Part shown: positions 28,629 to 36,171 of the stretch, piece by piece
Layout: the number at the start of each line of letters is the position of its first letter
How positions within the stretch are numbered: position 1 is the stretch's first letter
From: CAWGGS01 sp046704745
GTDB taxonomy: Bacteria > Desulfobacterota > Desulfobulbia > Desulfobulbales > Desulfocapsaceae
Length of the DNA stretch: 64,000 bases
Direction of reading: 5' to 3'
Assembly: GCA_046704745.1 (NCBI GenBank)
Contig: JBJKRL010000024.1
Location: forward strand, 124,001 to 188,000
The notes under the pieces: generated by a model
Told to the model about the DNA's origin: nothing
The model's database searches: none
The model's input: the letters and a program-made list of their open reading frames with translations, nothing else
Translations under genes and position numbers: made by a program

Positions 28629-28764
28629 TCTCCTGATAAATGATGATCTCGTAAATTCTAAACAATTGTGAAGAAAATAAGACGATACAATAAAGTATGC
28701 TTGTCAGCTTTTGGTCTGTAGACTCTTACGAAGCCTAAAAAGCTGGTATTGAACAAGCTGTTCT

Positions 28765-29196
28765 TTAGTCTTCGTCACCAATCGAATCGTCATCGGCGTC
28801 GTCGGGGAGTTCCTCTTCCTGATTCTCATCCTTTTCATTGGCTAATGCTGCTGCAGCCTTACGATCGGCGAGATCGGCTGTTGCTTTGACGACTTCCTCT
28901 GCTGTGATTGTATCAGATGTCTTTACGGTAAGATAACGGAGAACAGAATCATCAATTCTGAATTTTCGTTCCATCTCCGCTACAGCTTCTGGGGATCCAG
29001 CAAAATCGTAATAGATGTAATAACCCAAAGATTCTTTTTTTATGAGGTAGGAAAGTTTTTTCATACCCCATTTATCCAACTCAATTATCTGTCCATTATC
29101 GGACGTAATAATGTTAGTTGTGTTGTCAATAAGAGTGCTGATCTGTTCTTCGCTTAGAGTAGGTCTGAGAATACAGATCGTTTCGTACCTGCGCAT
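28765..29196 (-). CDS. rpsF: 30S ribosomal protein S6
   Basis: The 143 residues begin MRRYETICILRPTLSEEQ, the S6 start, and keep WGMKKLSYLIKKESLGYY and the VLRYLTVK segment. The C-terminal 30 residues are strongly acidic (a run of E and D ending SIGDED), longer than the tail of many S6 proteins; in E. coli S6 the tail receives added glutamates. S6 binds S18 and 16S rRNA. It is the first gene of the operon rpsF-rpsR-DUF2232-rplI. Confidence 0.97.
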   Translation of the reverse strand: MRRYETICILRPTLSEEQISTLIDNTTNIITSDNGQIIELDKWGMKKLSYLIKKESLGYYIYYDFAGSPEAVAEMERKFRIDDSVLRYLTVKTSDTITAEEVVKATADLADRKAAAALANEKDENQEEELPDDADDDSIGDED

Positions 29197-29250
29197 GTGT
29201 TCCTCCTCGTGGACTCATGTGTTGTGGATTATTCATCCATTTTGTTTCGG

Positions 29251-29279
29251 CTCTCGAACGCCTTAAAGGCGGTAAAGAG
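29251..29279 (-). promoter_or_regulatory. rpsF: possible S6:S18 autoregulatory leader
   Basis: On the minus strand a CGCCTT/AAGGCG hairpin is flanked by an outer CTC/GAG pairing, with an ACCG trinucleotide in the left internal loop, 55 bases before rpsF. Known S6:S18 leaders use a CCG-containing internal loop above a short stem. The match is by shape only. Confidence 0.3.
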
Positions 29280-29435
29280 CGAAGAGGCTTTTTAGTGTAA
29301 CCCTATAGTCTACAATATACTTTGTCGGTTGAGGTTAAACCCTTTATGTAAAGGTCGAAAGTATAAATACTATCAATTTAACAAAGAGATAACCGCCGAA
29401 TAAACATTAAAACTTACATATTCTATAAAATAAAG

Positions 29436-29831
29436 TCAATTTCTTTTTAATTTTTCTTGAGATTTAATAGTTTCCCATTGTTTTCTAAGAGACTCTTCAT
29501 CATTAATCTGTACCCCAGCAAAAACATGTGGATGTCTTCTTATTAATTTTTTGTTAATTGACTGAATTACATCTCTCAATCCGAATGTCTTGCTTTCGGC
29601 CTCGATCTCAGCTATCATAACAATTAAGAAGAGGAGATCTCCGGCTTCTTCGCAGATATTGTCCGAATCGTTCTTCTCTATTGCCTGGAGCAATTCATTG
29701 AACTCCTCCCGCAGATATTTTGTAAGTGAAGAAATGGTCTGTTTTTTATCCCAAGGACAACCGTTACTCCCTCGCAGCTTCTTAACAATATTCACAAGTT
29801 CTAGGAATTCTTTCTCAATCTCATGCATCAA
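29436..29831 (-). CDS. mazG: MazG-family nucleotide pyrophosphohydrolase
   Basis: The 131-residue protein has one MazG domain. The GSNGCPWDKKQTISSL block, EEFNELLQAI and EEAGDLLFLIVMIAE give the E-x2-E and E-x2-D metal site. It probably hydrolyses nucleoside triphosphates to monophosphates, as a housecleaning enzyme. E. coli MazG is about 263 residues with two such domains, so this is the single-domain form, not a truncation in a recognisable repeat. The gene stands alone on the minus strand upstream of the S6 operon. Confidence 0.9.
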   Translation of the reverse strand: MMHEIEKEFLELVNIVKKLRGSNGCPWDKKQTISSLTKYLREEFNELLQAIEKNDSDNICEEAGDLLFLIVMIAEIEAESKTFGLRDVIQSINKKLIRRHPHVFAGVQINDEESLRKQWETIKSQEKLKRN

Positions 29832-30064
29832 AAAACCTCTTTTGTTAGAAAAAAATTGAAAAACTAAGAATATGTATTAAATTTATTCGTGGTGAAAACT
29901 CAATTTATTTTTCAAAAATGCCAATATCAAAAAAAATGTTGACTTCTGAGACCTGACCAAATAAGTAGCGTGTGATGGTGGTTAATCCGCCAATCGGAAA
30001 GATAAAATCAATTTCGGGGAGGGGGCAACCGTGTTGGAACTATTTTTTCGAAGGAGCAAGGAAA

Positions 30065-30541
30065 ATGAAAAACAAACAGAAAGAAGGATCAACGATGGAA
30101 GATGAGAGAAAACAAAAATTCCTGTTGGAGAAACACAAGGACATTGCAAGGATTGATCAGGAAACGAAAAGGACACATGGTTGGTATGTCAGAGTCAGGT
30201 TTCTAGGGAAAACCCATTCAAAATTCTTTTCTGACAGAAAGTGTGGCGGTCGTTATTCGAGTCTTCTATCTGCGATTTCCTGGCGGAACAAAACCGAGAA
30301 GAAACTCGGAAAAGTGCGTACAAACAAGCATATGGTTACTGTAAGCAATTCGGGAACCGGGGTTGTTGGCGTGCGGCTGAATGAGAAACTCAACAGATAT
30401 GAAGTAAGTTGGGTTACTGATCAAGGAAAACAAGGCAAGACATCAGTTTCTATTGCAAAGCATGGTAAAAAGGCTGCATTTTCAAGAGCATGCGCTATTC
30501 GTAGAGAACGAGAAAATGCACGACTCGGATATTCCTCATAA
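30065..30541 (+). CDS. small basic protein with AP2/ERF-like domain(s)
   Basis: The 158-residue, lysine-rich protein has a C-terminal segment starting TGVVGVRLNEKLNRYEVSW that resembles an AP2/ERF DNA-binding sheet, followed by a helix carrying RACAIRRERE. An earlier block with THGWYVRVRFLGKTHSKFF may be a second, degenerate copy. Bacterial AP2 domains occur alone or in homing endonucleases; no nuclease motif is visible. ATG 30065 has AAGGAGCAAGG just upstream; an ATG at 30095 with AAGGATC is an alternative. It is flanked by a terminator and lies between mazG and rplU with no evident partner. Function unknown. Confidence 0.7.
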   Translation: MKNKQKEGSTMEDERKQKFLLEKHKDIARIDQETKRTHGWYVRVRFLGKTHSKFFSDRKCGGRYSSLLSAISWRNKTEKKLGKVRTNKHMVTVSNSGTGVVGVRLNEKLNRYEVSWVTDQGKQGKTSVSIAKHGKKAAFSRACAIRRERENARLGYSS

Positions 30542-30614
30542 GGTATTTCCGCTAGAATTTGTGATGTGTCAATGAGATAAGTACCGGGGATTACTTGTTT
30601 GACATTGATTATGA

Positions 30615-30664
30615 ACGGAGATTACGGTGACTTGAAAATTCAGGTCATTGTAATCTCCGTTTTT
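30615..30664 (+). terminator. terminator after the AP2-like gene
   Basis: ACGGAGATTAC (30615-30625) pairs with GTAATCTCCGT (30650-30660), and inner bases extend the stem. TTTT follows directly. The hairpin separates the AP2-like gene from the rplU promoter. Confidence 0.85.
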
Positions 30665-30755
30665 ATTTGCTGGTTTTGCTTCCTCTATTGTAGGTTTGTA
30701 ATCTTTAACGATACATCATTTTGATTTATTAATGGGGAGGGATATGCAAAAAGCG

Positions 30756-30794
30756 TTGACAAGAAATTTAGAAAAGTGTCTAGTAACATGTTAC
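30756..30794 (+). promoter_or_regulatory. rplU-rpmA promoter with overlapping palindrome
   Basis: A perfect TTGACA (30756-30761) is 17 bases from TCTAGT (30779-30784). The 12-base perfect palindrome GTAACATGTTAC (30783-30794) overlaps the -10 end and the expected start site, a position where a repressor would block initiation. A second TTGACA at 30814-30819 has no good -10. Confidence 0.55.
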
Positions 30795-30856
30795 ATATTA
30801 GAAAATTAATATCTTGACAAGGTAAGAGTTATATTTAACAAAATGAGGTTTACATA

Positions 30857-31168
30857 ATGTATGCGATAGTTCGTACAGGCGGGAAACAATATCAGGTTGC
30901 CAATGGTGATCAGTTACGCGTCGAAAAACTGGATGGAAATGTTGGCGACACTATAGAACTTGCCGATGTGCTTATGGTAGTCAATGATGGGAAGGTTGAA
31001 ATAGGGCAACCAGTGGTGGAAAACGCCAAAGTTTTGGCAACCATAGCTGAGCAGGGAAGAGCCAAAAAAGTGATTGTATTCAAGAAAAAAAGAAGGAAAG
31101 GATATCGTCTGAAAAACGGTCACAGACAATCATATACTGCAATAAAGATTAAAGAGATTTCAGCCTAA
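30857..31168 (+). CDS. rplU: 50S ribosomal protein L21
   Basis: The 103-residue product begins MYAIVRTGGKQYQV and ends with the KKKRRKGYRLKNGHRQ block, both diagnostic of L21. L21 binds 23S rRNA in domain I near L20. It is followed after 76 bases by rpmA, in the usual L21-L27 order. Transcription is likely from the TTGACA promoter at 30756. In many bacteria obgE follows in the same unit, but here a terminator intervenes after rpmA. Confidence 0.98.
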   Translation: MYAIVRTGGKQYQVANGDQLRVEKLDGNVGDTIELADVLMVVNDGKVEIGQPVVENAKVLATIAEQGRAKKVIVFKKKRRKGYRLKNGHRQSYTAIKIKEISA

Positions 31169-31244
31169 TTTTGGCCGGCGCATATAGATGAGGTTTGTAC
31201 TTTAACTTAAGGAATATCTTAAGTATCGATAGAAGGAGCAACAA

Positions 31245-31502
31245 ATGGCACATAAAAAGGCAGGCGGCAGCTCAAGAAACGGTCGCGACAGCAAAGGACA
31301 GAGAAGAGGGGTAAAACGTTTCAGCGGCGAAACGGTGAAGGCCGGTAATATTATTATTCGTCAGCTTGGAACCAAAATTCATCCGGGAAGCAATGTGGGC
31401 TGTGGAAGAGATTATACCCTTTTTGCCAAGATCGACGGTGTTGTGAAATTTGAAGCTTTTGGGAAAGAGAAAAAAAGGGTGAGTGTTTATCCTGAAGGCT
31501 GA
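31245..31502 (+). CDS. rpmA: 50S ribosomal protein L27
   Basis: The 85 residues begin MAHKKAGGSSRNGRDSKGQR, the N-terminal tail that reaches the peptidyl-transferase centre. GTKIHPGSNVGCGRDYTLFA follows further on. The start has no cleavable extension of the type seen in Firmicutes. An AGAAGGAG ribosome site precedes the ATG. A strong terminator stands 57 bases after the stop. Confidence 0.98.
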   Translation: MAHKKAGGSSRNGRDSKGQRRGVKRFSGETVKAGNIIIRQLGTKIHPGSNVGCGRDYTLFAKIDGVVKFEAFGKEKKRVSVYPEG

Positions 31503-31558
31503 AAATCTCACAAAGACTGCCTGAAACTGTAGCTAATCGGCACAGGACAAGAACAGGA

Positions 31559-31600
31559 AAAAAACTCGACCCCATATCTGTTGGCGGTCGAGTTTTTTTA
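31559..31600 (+). terminator. terminator after rpmA
   Basis: AAAAACTCGACC (31561-31572) pairs with GGTCGAGTTTTT (31587-31598), with two more A-T pairs possible; T residues continue to 31600. It separates rplU-rpmA from obgE, which must use its own promoter or read-through. Confidence 0.85.
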
Positions 31601-31683
31601 TTGGTGGATTTTTCCTCGTCAGGATTTCTCAATTGACACAGTGTAGATGAGATATGCCGGTTAGGGATCATTGAGAGAATCAT

Positions 31684-32721
31684 ATGGCTTTTGTTGACGA
31701 AGCAAAATTTTTTGTCAAAGCAGGAGATGGCGGCAATGGATGTATCAGTTTTAGAAGAGAAAAATACATTCCAAAAGGAGGGCCGAATGGCGGAGATGGA
31801 GGTCGTGGCGGAAACGTTTTTATTCGATCGAATAAAAAAATACACTCGCTGATAGATTTTCGTTACCGTTCTCATTTTAAGGCTGAAAATGGTGTAAGCG
31901 GACAGGGAAAGGACATGCATGGCAGGAACGGAAAGGATTGCTTCATGGAAGTTCCTGCCGGATCAGTGATAAAGGATTCTGAAACCGGAGAAATACTGGC
32001 GGATCTTATCAACGATGGTGATACCTTTATTGCCGCCACCGGAGGTGAAGGAGGTCTGGGGAATACCCATTTTGCCAGTGGGACCAACCGAACACCGAGA
32101 GTTGCAACTAAAGGAAAAAAGGGCGAGGAAAAATGGTTGAAAATAGAGCTGAAACTTATAGCGGATGTCGGCCTTGTGGGCCTGCCTAATGCTGGTAAAT
32201 CAACCTTGCTTTCGCGACTTTCAGCAGCAAATCCCAAGATAGCCGATTATCCATTTACGACCTTGGAGCCCCAGCTGGGTGTTTTGCAATTTCCAAACAT
32301 GGAAACATGTATTATAGCTGATATCCCAGGTCTCATTGAGGGGGCGAGTAAGGGAGTCGGCCTTGGGCATACGTTTCTACGTCATATTGAGCGGACAAAG
32401 ATCCTGCTGCATGTCATTGACGTATCAAATGAATGCCCTGAAGATGATTATCATGTCCTAGAGAAAGAACTTCACTCCTATAGGAAGGAATTAGTCGATA
32501 AATACCGGATTTTAGTATTAAACAAAATTGATAAGTTATCTAATGATAAAATCAAGAAAATCGGTGAATTTTTTAAAGCAACAGATTGTAAAATCATAAA
32601 AATATCATGCAAGACAGGAAAAGGAATTGAAAGTCTCAAGATTTTGTTGATGGAGACTCTTGATAATTATAGAGACAAAAATCTAGAGTCTGGACAGAGG
32701 GATAACGAAACACAGATTTAA
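31684..32721 (+). CDS. obgE: GTPase ObgE/CgtA
   Basis: The 345-residue protein has the glycine-rich Obg fold at the N-terminus (FVDEAKFFVKAGDGGNGC and GGPNGGDGGRGG). The GTPase domain has G1 GLPNAGKST near residue 166, DIPGLIEGAS, and the NKID motif. Obg binds the 50S subunit and links GTP or ppGpp levels to ribosome assembly. Its C-terminus ends shortly after the G domain, as in Gram-negative Obg. It is followed closely by proB-proA-nadD; obg-proB-proA-nadD is a common order. Confidence 0.97.
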   Translation: MAFVDEAKFFVKAGDGGNGCISFRREKYIPKGGPNGGDGGRGGNVFIRSNKKIHSLIDFRYRSHFKAENGVSGQGKDMHGRNGKDCFMEVPAGSVIKDSETGEILADLINDGDTFIAATGGEGGLGNTHFASGTNRTPRVATKGKKGEEKWLKIELKLIADVGLVGLPNAGKSTLLSRLSAANPKIADYPFTTLEPQLGVLQFPNMETCIIADIPGLIEGASKGVGLGHTFLRHIERTKILLHVIDVSNECPEDDYHVLEKELHSYRKELVDKYRILVLNKIDKLSNDKIKKIGEFFKATDCKIIKISCKTGKGIESLKILLMETLDNYRDKNLESGQRDNETQI

Positions 32722-32756
32722 TCCCCTGATTACTATCAGTGAATTGTAAAAATATA

Positions 32757-33914
32757 ATGACATTTCAAATTAATAGAGATGAAGGCCTCTATCTAAGGCA
32801 GACTTTGTTCGACAAAGCCAAACGAGTTGTCGTTAAGGTGGGCAGTGCTGTGCTGACCGGGGAAAAAGGAATGAACCTGGAAGTCATAAACAATTTGGCC
32901 AGGGAGATTTCTTTTTTGCATAATACCGGCAGAGAAGTGATTCTCGTAACTTCAGGCGCAGTTGCTGCTGGTCGAAAAAAAATATCGATCTATGAGAATT
33001 GTTCAATAGATCTCAAGGAAAAACAGGCATTAGCCGCTATAGGCCAATCCGCTCTTATGCATCTTTACGATAGAGCGTTTTCCGAATGCAAAAAAAACAT
33101 TGGGCAGATTCTTTTAACTCATTCCGACTTGGCTGATCGCGATCGGTATCTTAATGTCAGAAACACCATCCTCACGCTTTTTCATTTTGGTGTTATTCCA
33201 ATAATCAATGAAAATGATACTGTTTCGGTGGAGGAGCTGCGTTTCGGCGATAATGATACTCTTGGCGCCTTGGTGACAAACCTCATTGAGGCGGACATGT
33301 TTATATGTCTAACTGATGTGGTTGGATTATACAGTAAGGACCCTCTCGTGGACCCCAAAGCGGAGCCTCTGTATACGGTGACTGAGATAACTCCTGAGAT
33401 TGAAGCCATGGTAACCAACGTGAAAAGTGCATTGGGAACCGGTGGAATGCAGAGTAAACTTCGAGCTGCCAAAATGGTTTCAGCTGGTGGAGGCAGCTCT
33501 TTCATTGGCCCTGGAAAAGAGAAATCCATTTTAAGGCAACTCTTTAGCGGCGAAATGGTTGGGACCTTTTTTTTACCGAGAAAAGAAAAGATCCAAAGTC
33601 GCAAACGGTGGATAGCCTATGTATTAAAACCAAAAGGTTCCGTGATGATAGATGGGGGGGCCAACTCTGCGGTTACAACCCATGGCAAGAGCCTGCTTCC
33701 CTCCGGGATTTTAGAAGTACGTGGAAAATTCGGGGTTGGAGAATCAATTCGCTGTTTAAACCAGAAAAATGAATGTGTAGCAGTGGGGCTTACCAATTAT
33801 TGTTCCGATGATATAAATAAAATCAAAGGATGCCACTCTACGGAAATTTTTGCTATATTGGGCTTTAAAGACAGCGATGAAGTTATTCATCGAGATAACC
33901 TTGTTCTCATGTAA
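32757..33914 (+). CDS. proB: glutamate 5-kinase
   Basis: The 385-residue enzyme has an amino-acid kinase domain: VVVKVGSAVLTG near residue 25, VILVTSGAVAAG, INENDTVSVEELRFGDNDTL split across the substrate loop, and GTGGMQSKLRAA. A C-terminal PUA domain begins near residue 285 (WIAYVLKPKGSVMIDGGA). ProB phosphorylates glutamate as the first step to proline and is normally feedback-inhibited. The start is uncertain: ATG 32757 is used, a GTG at 32739 is possible, and neither has a clear ribosome site. Confidence 0.95.
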   Translation: MTFQINRDEGLYLRQTLFDKAKRVVVKVGSAVLTGEKGMNLEVINNLAREISFLHNTGREVILVTSGAVAAGRKKISIYENCSIDLKEKQALAAIGQSALMHLYDRAFSECKKNIGQILLTHSDLADRDRYLNVRNTILTLFHFGVIPIINENDTVSVEELRFGDNDTLGALVTNLIEADMFICLTDVVGLYSKDPLVDPKAEPLYTVTEITPEIEAMVTNVKSALGTGGMQSKLRAAKMVSAGGGSSFIGPGKEKSILRQLFSGEMVGTFFLPRKEKIQSRKRWIAYVLKPKGSVMIDGGANSAVTTHGKSLLPSGILEVRGKFGVGESIRCLNQKNECVAVGLTNYCSDDINKIKGCHSTEIFAILGFKDSDEVIHRDNLVLM

Positions 33915-33971
33915 GGGGGAGGAACATATTTTCACCCTCGTATGAATCTCCATCTCTAAAAAGGAAAGAAG

Positions 33972-35240
33972 ATGACGCGAAAAAAAGAACTGGAGCATAT
34001 CATATGTTCGATGGCCCAAAAGGCTCGTGAAGCCTCACGATCTTTAGCATCCTTAACCACCGATAAGAAAAATGCCATCTTGTATCGTATGGCAACTCTT
34101 CTCGATCAACGGAGTGAATTTATCCGTCTGGAGAATCGGAAAGACCTGGCTGCAGGAAAAGAGAAGGGCTTGAGTTCTGCCATGCTTGATAGATTGGCAC
34201 TCTCAGAAAAGATCATGCAAACGATGATAAAAGGTTTGCATGAGGTGAGTGTTCTGCCGGACCCTGTAGGTGAGGTCAGTCATATGTCCCGGAGACCGAA
34301 TGGTTTGCTGGTCGGGCGTATGCGGGTCCCGTTGGGAGTCGTTGCGATGATTTATGAGTCGCGGCCTAACGTGACAGTGGACGCCGCTGCCTTATGCTTA
34401 AAAACGGGGAATGCGGTTATTTTACGTGGCGGTTCCGAGGCAATTCACTCCAATAAAGCTTTGGCAAAGGTATTACAGGAGGCACTCGAACTTGAAGGGG
34501 TTTCTGCAGACGCCATCCAGGTCATTGGATTCACTGATCGGGAGGCGATAACCGTCATGCTGGATCAAGAAGAGTATATTGATTTGGTTATCCCACGGGG
34601 TGGTGAGGGACTCATACGATTCGTATCTGAAAATTCAAAAATTCCGATCCTTAAACACTATAAAGGAGTCTGTCATATTTATGTGGATCGTCAAGCTGAT
34701 CTGCAAAAGGCGATCCCCATAATCCTAAACTCCAAAACTCAACGTCCAGGTGTTTGTAATGCCCTAGAAGGACTACTTATTCATAACGAAATAGCTGAAG
34801 AATTCCTACCGGTTCTGGCAAAGAGTCTTCAGGATGCACACGTGCAATTACTCGGCTGCGACCGATGTTGTAAAATTGTTTCAACCGTTAAGCCGGCATC
34901 AGACACTGATTGGGGAACAGAGTTTCTCGATCTTATTCTTTGTGTAAAGATCGTTTCCGGTTTCGATGAAGCAAAATCCTATATCGAACGCTACGGTTCT
35001 CGTCATACTGAATCCATCATTACGGAAGATTACAGTATTGCACAGCGTTTCCTAAATGAAATAGATGCTTCGGTTGTAATGATCAATGCTTCGACACGTT
35101 TTAACGATGGGGGTGAGCTTGGACTCGGTACTGAAATCGGTATCAGCACAACCAAACTACATGCGTATGGTCCTATGGGGTTGGGGGAGTTAACAACAAG
35201 AAAATTCATTGTTTACGGTCAGGGGCAAGTTCGCAATTGA
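33972..35240 (+). CDS. proA: gamma-glutamyl phosphate reductase
   Basis: The 422-residue product is ProA. Landmarks are RVPLGVVAMIYESRPNVT near residue 115, AVILRGGSEA, the PRGGEGLIRFV block, the catalytic QRPGVCNALE with its cysteine, and NASTRFNDGGELGLGTEIG near the end. It reduces glutamyl-5-phosphate with NADPH, the second step to proline. GGAAAGAAG precedes the ATG. It follows proB by 57 bases, and its stop overlaps the nadD start. Confidence 0.97.
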   Translation: MTRKKELEHIICSMAQKAREASRSLASLTTDKKNAILYRMATLLDQRSEFIRLENRKDLAAGKEKGLSSAMLDRLALSEKIMQTMIKGLHEVSVLPDPVGEVSHMSRRPNGLLVGRMRVPLGVVAMIYESRPNVTVDAAALCLKTGNAVILRGGSEAIHSNKALAKVLQEALELEGVSADAIQVIGFTDREAITVMLDQEEYIDLVIPRGGEGLIRFVSENSKIPILKHYKGVCHIYVDRQADLQKAIPIILNSKTQRPGVCNALEGLLIHNEIAEEFLPVLAKSLQDAHVQLLGCDRCCKIVSTVKPASDTDWGTEFLDLILCVKIVSGFDEAKSYIERYGSRHTESIITEDYSIAQRFLNEIDASVVMINASTRFNDGGELGLGTEIGISTTKLHAYGPMGLGELTTRKFIVYGQGQVRN

Positions 35241-35875
35241 CAAGACGTATCGGCTTACTTGGAGGAACATTCGATCCTATCCATATCGGTCATCTTCAGC
35301 TGGCAGAACAGGCGTTGAGTGAATGCCGTCTCTTTAAGATATTGTTTATTCCGGCGGCTAATCCTCCTCATAAACCTCGTTACGAGGTGGTGAATTTTAA
35401 GCATCGGGTCAATATGGTGAGGATTGCCTTGACCGGAAGGCAAAATTTCCAACTGTCCGAACTTGAAGCAGTTTTGCCTGCACCTTCATATACCATTGAT
35501 ACCTTGACCTTTCTGAAAAACAACCAGAAAAAAGATGAAGAATTTTACTTCATTATCGGTGAGGATGCTTTTTTGGAAATCGATAGTTGGAAATCCTATG
35601 AGAAATTGTTGTCTTTAACGCATTTTATAGTTTGTGGAAGAGGCGGATATTCTCCCGAGTATTTTCATTTGTTTGCTCAAAACCTCGGCTATACATCCGA
35701 TGGGGGGGAATGGTGCCACGCCAAAAGAGAAAACAAAATAATTTTTCTTCCCCAGGCAACTAAGAATATCTCTTCCACTGCTATACGTGAAAGAATACGT
35801 AAAAACATGTCCTTAAAAGGGATCGTTCCTCAGGATGTTGTAAATTATATTCAAAAGTATAGATTATATAGATAG
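35237..35875 (+). CDS. nadD: nicotinate-nucleotide adenylyltransferase
   Basis: The 212-residue enzyme has the nucleotidyltransferase start GLLGGTFDPIHIGHL (residues 6-20, with H-x-G-H), FIPAANPPHK, and the late ISSTAIRERI motif. It adenylates nicotinate mononucleotide in NAD synthesis. The TTG at 35237 is the only reasonable start and overlaps the proA stop, with AGGGG upstream, so the genes appear translationally coupled. The stop codon lies inside the left inverted repeat of the second palindromic element, which leaves the C-terminus looking intact (YIQKYRLYR). Confidence 0.95.
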   Translation: MTRRIGLLGGTFDPIHIGHLQLAEQALSECRLFKILFIPAANPPHKPRYEVVNFKHRVNMVRIALTGRQNFQLSELEAVLPAPSYTIDTLTFLKNNQKKDEEFYFIIGEDAFLEIDSWKSYEKLLSLTHFIVCGRGGYSPEYFHLFAQNLGYTSDGGEWCHAKRENKIIFLPQATKNISSTAIRERIRKNMSLKGIVPQDVVNYIQKYRLYR

Positions 35876-36055
35876 TTTCCATCCCGAAACGAGGGATTTC
35901 GGAGTCTTCGCTTACCTCTTTTAAATCTAGACGCGCGAAGAATTTTACCGCAGGCATATAATTGATATCGGAGTCTTCGCTTACCTCCGAGGATAAAATT
36001 TTCAGCGAAACGACGAGTTAGGTGAAAAGCGCCGTTTTCGGATGGGCACTATCTA
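35869..36055. repeat. palindromic dispersed element, copy 2 (MITE-like)
   Basis: The ends are inverted repeats: 35869-35889 starting TAGATAGTTTCC against 36036-36055 ending CACTATCTA. Inside, AATTTTACCG at 35941 begins a 35-base block shared at 34 positions with copy 1 (934-968), and 35979-36002 is identical to 1006-1029. The segment GGAGTCTTCGCTTACCT occurs twice within the copy, about 72 bases apart (near 35900 and 35970). The arms differ from those of copy 1 but still pair. The nadD stop codon lies in the left arm. Confidence 0.75.
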
Positions 36056-36171
36056 ATAAAAACCAAGAGGAATCTCGCATTTTTCCGAGAAAGACAATAT
36101 GCTTTAGATAATTACCTAGAGTGAGTGCTGGCAACAAACATAATAACCACTTTACTTCCCTAGAAGATTCT

